A DNA stretch of 64,000 bases from assembly GCF_030166655.1 (NCBI RefSeq), contig NZ_CP126446.1:2170001-2234000 (forward strand), read 5' to 3'. The position numbers and the translations under genes were made by a program. Within the stretch, counting starts at the first letter, position 1. Each line of letters begins with the position of its first letter. The notes below the pieces were generated by a model. The model was not told the DNA's origin. It was given only the letters and a program-made list of their open reading frames with translations, and made no database searches. Source of the stretch: Pontibacillus chungwhensis. GTDB taxonomy: Bacteria; Bacillota; Bacilli; Bacillales; BH030062. Below are positions 63,904 through 64,000 of the stretch, piece by piece.

Positions 63904-64000
63904 TTATGATTTACGTTTTCCTATGTATTTGGCAATTTTCATAAGGGTTTGTTTCTCTTTTTGATTGGGAAGGATATCTAGCGCCTCATATGCTTTGTTG
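63904..64000 (-). CDS. hepT: heptaprenyl diphosphate synthase component II, 3' end
   Basis: The minus strand reads NKAYEALDILPNQKEK, then LMKIAKYIGKRKS and a TAA at 63906-63904. The end resembles the C terminus of trans-isoprenyl diphosphate synthases, which close with an IAKYIGKR-type segment, and hepT is the expected neighbour of ndk in Bacillus. It makes the side-chain precursor of menaquinone-7, the substrate of the qcr complex. Cut by the window edge. Confidence 0.75.
   Translation of the reverse strand, partial: NKAYEALDILPNQKEKQTLMKIAKYIGKRKS

Overview
The window is a stretch of low-GC (about 40 % by eye) Firmicutes chromosome from a spore-forming member of the Bacillaceae. Gene order from about 7.6 kb to the right end follows, with gaps, the Bacillus subtilis ypdP-ypeP, ypbQ-bpsA, ypwA, ypsC-ypsB-ypsA-cotD, yppE-yppC-recU-ponA, nth-dnaD-asnS-aspB-ypmB-ypmA-dinG-pan-birA-cca-bshA-mgsA-dapB-ypjD-ypjA, qcrABC-ypiFBA and aroA-tyrA-hisC-aroH-aroB-aroC-cheR-ndk-hepT segments. 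Spore genes (cotD, ypjB, an sspM-like gene), menaquinol-type bc complex genes and bacillithiol genes agree with this. Acidic proteins and a ba3-type oxidase would fit a moderately halophilic genus (Halobacillus/Pontibacillus-like), but the genus cannot be fixed from sequence alone.

Layout: 0.1-6.8 kb, minus strand: yozE, a Tat translocase cluster (two tatA, tatC), the folate/thymidylate genes thyA-dfrA, an HD phosphohydrolase, a DUF72 protein and fhs. 6.9-8.7 kb, plus strand: a cold-shock gene with an elaborate leader, then a queuosine-precursor transporter behind a strong promoter and a probable preQ1-I riboswitch, then an RNase H-like gene. 8.7-13 kb: a two-domain sulfurtransferase, an unlisted 58-residue membrane protein flanked by two Fur boxes, a type III polyketide synthase with its methyltransferase, and an SDR. 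13.1-15.5 kb: a three-gene ba3 oxidase operon including a 50-residue subunit IIa. 15.6-21 kb: M32 carboxypeptidase, a THUMP methyltransferase, RNase P RNA, gpsB, ypsA, cotD, cdd. 21.2-25.6 kb: a lone RND exporter and a minimal sigma-Y-like ECF operon with a matching autoregulatory promoter. 25.6-31.9 kb: small sporulation-type genes, recU-ponA, nth. 31.9-40 kb: dnaD-asnS-aspB-ypmB-ypmA, a secreted metallo-beta-lactamase-like protein that has lost its metal ligands, dinG. 40-48 kb: panDCB, birA, cca, bshA, mgsA, dapB, ypjD, a YitT protein. 48-56 kb: a YugP-type protease, ypjB, ypjA, the qcrABC bc complex, ypiF-ypiB-ypiA. 55-64 kb: an unrecognised amidohydrolase-like gene and the aromatic supraoperon, cheR, ndk and the 3' end of hepT.

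Functional links: the Rieske protein QcrA carries a twin-arginine signal and is a likely client of the Tat cluster; thyA, dfrA and fhs together run one-carbon folate chemistry; aroB, aroC, aroA, aroH, tyrA and hisC form a nearly gapless aromatic/histidine unit from which the trp genes seen in B. subtilis are absent; bshA lacks its usual neighbour bshB1. The most novel-looking items are the Fur-flanked 58-residue membrane protein, the rod-shaped terminated RNA ahead of csp, the metal-ligand-free secreted MBL protein and the degenerate amidohydrolase-like protein next to aroA. No prophage, CRISPR array, tRNA or intact insertion sequence was seen.
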